From NCBI GenBank assembly GCA_002712575.1, contig PATZ01000035.1, positions 1-14,620 on the forward strand: a stretch of DNA of 14,620 nt. The letters run 5' to 3'. Below the pieces are notes generated by a model. The model made no database searches. It had not been told where the DNA came from and was given only the letters and a program-made list of their open reading frames with translations. The position numbers and the translations under genes were made by a program. Each line of letters starts with the position of its first letter. Position 1 is the first letter of the stretch. Source of the DNA: Methanobacteriota archaeon (GTDB taxonomy: Archaea; Thermoplasmatota; Poseidoniia; Poseidoniales; Thalassarchaeaceae). Positions 13,266 through 14,620 of this stretch are shown piece by piece.

Positions 13266-14015
13266 ATGGACAGCGTCATTATTGGAGTTGATGAAGCTGG
13301 AAGAGGTCCAGTAATAGGGCCTTTGGTTGTATCTGCTGTAAGAATTCCTAATATAGATGTAAAAATATTAGAAGAAATGGGAGTAAAGGATTCAAAAAAG
13401 ATAAATAAAATTAAGAGAAAGAAGATTTTTGAATCAATAATGGAGAATTGTAAAAATAGGAATTGGAAGATTAGCAAAATAATATGTTCTGCGTCTGAAA
13501 TAGATAAATATATAGGAGAAAGTAGTTTAAATCAATTAGAAGTAAAATTATTTTCCAGCGCCATTGAAGAAATTGGTTTGTCAAAAAAAATAATACATGT
13601 CAATGTTGATGCATGTGATGTGGACGAAATAAGATTTGGAAAAAATATCGAGAAAGAATTAGGAGATAGATGGAAAAAAACTGAAATTATATCAAAGCAC
13701 AAGATGGATGAAATAGACTTAGTAACTGCAGCGGCCAGTATAATAGCAAAAGTCACGAGAGATTCAGAAATACAAAAACTAAATGATAGGACAGATTTTG
13801 AAATAGGTTCAGGATATCCTTCGGATTTAATAACTAGAAGAGCAGTGAAGAAAATGATTGTAAATAAATTTCCTCATAGTGAATTAAGATGGAGTTGGAA
13901 AACGGTAAAAGATGAGTGGTTGAAGATCCATAATAGACCCTTGCCAGTCAGGGTTGAATTAGGAAAGAGTGTGGAACAAAAGTCACTTGATGAATGGACA
14001 AAATCAGAATGGTGA
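13266..14015 (+). CDS. rnhB: Ribonuclease HII with PIP-box-like C-terminus
   Basis: This 249-residue enzyme removes the RNA strand of RNA-DNA hybrids and starts excision of ribonucleotides from DNA. The four acidic metal ligands are visible: D9 and E10 in GVDEAGRGPVIGP, D115 in NVDACDVDEI, and D148 in KHKMDEIDLVTAAASIIAK. The GRG motif (12-14) that recognises the ribonucleotide-DNA junction is intact, as is the C-terminal GSGYPSD block (181-187). The last residues contain QKSLDEW (238-244), which resembles a PCNA-interacting peptide (Q-x-x-hydrophobic-x-x-aromatic); some archaeal RNase HII proteins bind PCNA through their C-terminus. Length is slightly above the family's usual 200-235 because of this tail. 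The gene is transcribed from its own TATA box, probably with a short leader. Confidence 0.96.
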   Translation: MDSVIIGVDEAGRGPVIGPLVVSAVRIPNIDVKILEEMGVKDSKKINKIKRKKIFESIMENCKNRNWKISKIICSASEIDKYIGESSLNQLEVKLFSSAIEEIGLSKKIIHVNVDACDVDEIRFGKNIEKELGDRWKKTEIISKHKMDEIDLVTAAASIIAKVTRDSEIQKLNDRTDFEIGSGYPSDLITRRAVKKMIVNKFPHSELRWSWKTVKDEWLKIHNRPLPVRVELGKSVEQKSLDEWTKSEW

Positions 14016-14021
14016 AATGTA

Positions 14022-14031
14022 TGATATATAC
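14022..14031 (+). promoter_or_regulatory. TATA-like box for gltX
   Basis: TGATATATAC in the 32-nt gap after rnhB is centred about 22 nt before the gltX ATG, fitting a leaderless start. GTGAT a few bases before the ATG could also serve as a weak Shine-Dalgarno on a longer rnhB-gltX mRNA. Confidence 0.4.
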
Positions 14032-14047
14032 GAGAGTGTGATGTAAT

Positions 14048-14620
14048 ATGTCCGAAGAACGTCAATGGGACTCCGATGTTGAGAATATAGTTAGGAAATA
14101 TGCCCTTCAAAATTCTCTTGAATATAATGGAGAAGGTAAATCTGGAAGTGTATTAGGTAGAATAATGTCTGAAAGAAAAGATCTCCGAAAACAGGCTAAA
14201 ATATTAAAAAACTATGTCGAAAAAGAAGTTGAAAAGGCAAATAGTTTAGCAAGAGAGAATGGCACTGAACATATACGTAAGTTACTAGCCAAAGAAAATC
14301 CTGATGCATTGGTGAGGAAAAAACAAGTGCGTAGAGTAGGTCTTCCTGAACTAAAAAATGCCGAAAAGGGAAAAGTTGTTCTTAGATTTGCACCTAACCC
14401 AAATGGACCCTTAACAATTGGACATTCTAGAGGAATAGTAATCAATGCTAAATTTGCTGAAGAATATGAAGGTAAGATAATCTTAAGATTTGATGATACT
14501 GATACTAAAGTCAAACCTCCTCTTTTAGAAGCTTACAAATGGATAGAGGAAGATTATGAATGGATTACGGGTAAGAAGCCAGATGTTGTCATTAGGGCAA
14601 GTGATAGGATGCCAGTATAT
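14048..14620 (+). CDS. gltX: Glutamate--tRNA ligase, archaeal type (N-terminal 191 codons)
   Basis: The frame is open from the ATG at 14048 to the window end without a stop. About 110 residues of helical, charged N-terminal extension (SGSVLGRIMSERKDLRKQAK, then KALLAKENPD-like HIRKLLAKENPD at 75-86) are typical of archaeal/eukaryotic GluRS. The class I Rossmann core follows, with RFAPNPNGPLTIGHSRG (113-129) and ILRFDDTDTKVKPP (145-158). It charges tRNA-Glu and, in archaea lacking GlnRS, also makes Glu-tRNA-Gln for amidation. The HIGH signature reads T-I-G-H (123-126), with Thr for the first His. The KMSKS loop and anticodon-binding domain lie beyond the window. The start is supported by a TATA-like element upstream. 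Confidence 0.94.
   Translation, partial: MSEERQWDSDVENIVRKYALQNSLEYNGEGKSGSVLGRIMSERKDLRKQAKILKNYVEKEVEKANSLARENGTEHIRKLLAKENPDALVRKKQVRRVGLPELKNAEKGKVVLRFAPNPNGPLTIGHSRGIVINAKFAEEYEGKIILRFDDTDTKVKPPLLEAYKWIEEDYEWITGKKPDVVIRASDRMPVY

Noticed and set aside
1..14620. tRNA genes, CRISPR arrays, insertion sequences, phage or toxin-antitoxin genes
   Set aside because: No tRNA arm pattern, regularly spaced direct repeats, transposase or integrase motifs, or terminal inverted repeats were seen on either strand.

Overview
The window looks like a planktonic archaeon of the Thermoplasmatota, most probably a Marine Group II/III (Poseidoniales-type) euryarchaeote. The support is an archaeal 23S rRNA 5' end that is not linked to a 16S gene, an archaeal type II GAPDH, an archaeal RNase P protein (Rpp21/Rpr2 type), archaeal-type PheT, GluRS and RNase HII, TATA-box promoters close to start codons, AT-rich sequence throughout, and a giant secreted and anchored subtilase of the kind common in these heterotrophs. 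The lineage is inferred from gene content; no tree could be run.

Layout. Positions 1 to about 9509 are all on the minus strand. The 5' end of a 23S rRNA gene leaves the window at position 1. Its own leader and promoter occupy about 100-330, and a small zinc-ribbon protein (339-608) sits just upstream in place of 16S or tRNA-Ala. Next come an ion permease of the ArsB/P-protein type (659-2299) and a compact set adk - rnp4 - yhbY-like (3597 down to 2360; one-base TGATG overlap, then a Shine-Dalgarno in the short gap). These are followed by a 1590-residue KP-43-type subtilisin with an extracellular beta-sandwich stalk, one C-terminal membrane anchor and a cytoplasmic tail (3639-8411), and by GAPDH (8475-9509).

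At about 9510-9664 the direction switches at a divergent control region carrying a 10-bp element repeated in inverted orientation, one copy in front of each gene. To the right, on the plus strand, are an unusual protein with an N-terminal GXGXG beta-helix and a C-terminal degenerate glutamate-synthase-like FMN barrel (9665-11212), then pheT (11222-12976). A small basic ORF runs convergently to pheT (12980-13174, minus). Last come rnhB (13266-14015) with a PIP-box-like C-terminus, and the first 191 codons of gltX (14048 to the window end).

Most genes are housekeeping: RNA processing (RNase P subunit, CRM-domain protein), aminoacylation (PheRS beta, GluRS), genome maintenance (RNase HII), nucleotide balance (adenylate kinase) and central carbon metabolism (GAPDH). 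The protease and permease are the surface and environment-facing genes. I see no mobile elements, CRISPR, phage genes or tRNA. The least explained items are the permuted GXGXG/GltB-like protein with its shared divergent promoter, the tail and oxyanion-site change of the giant subtilase, and the zinc-ribbon protein with a duplicated hydrophobic peptide.
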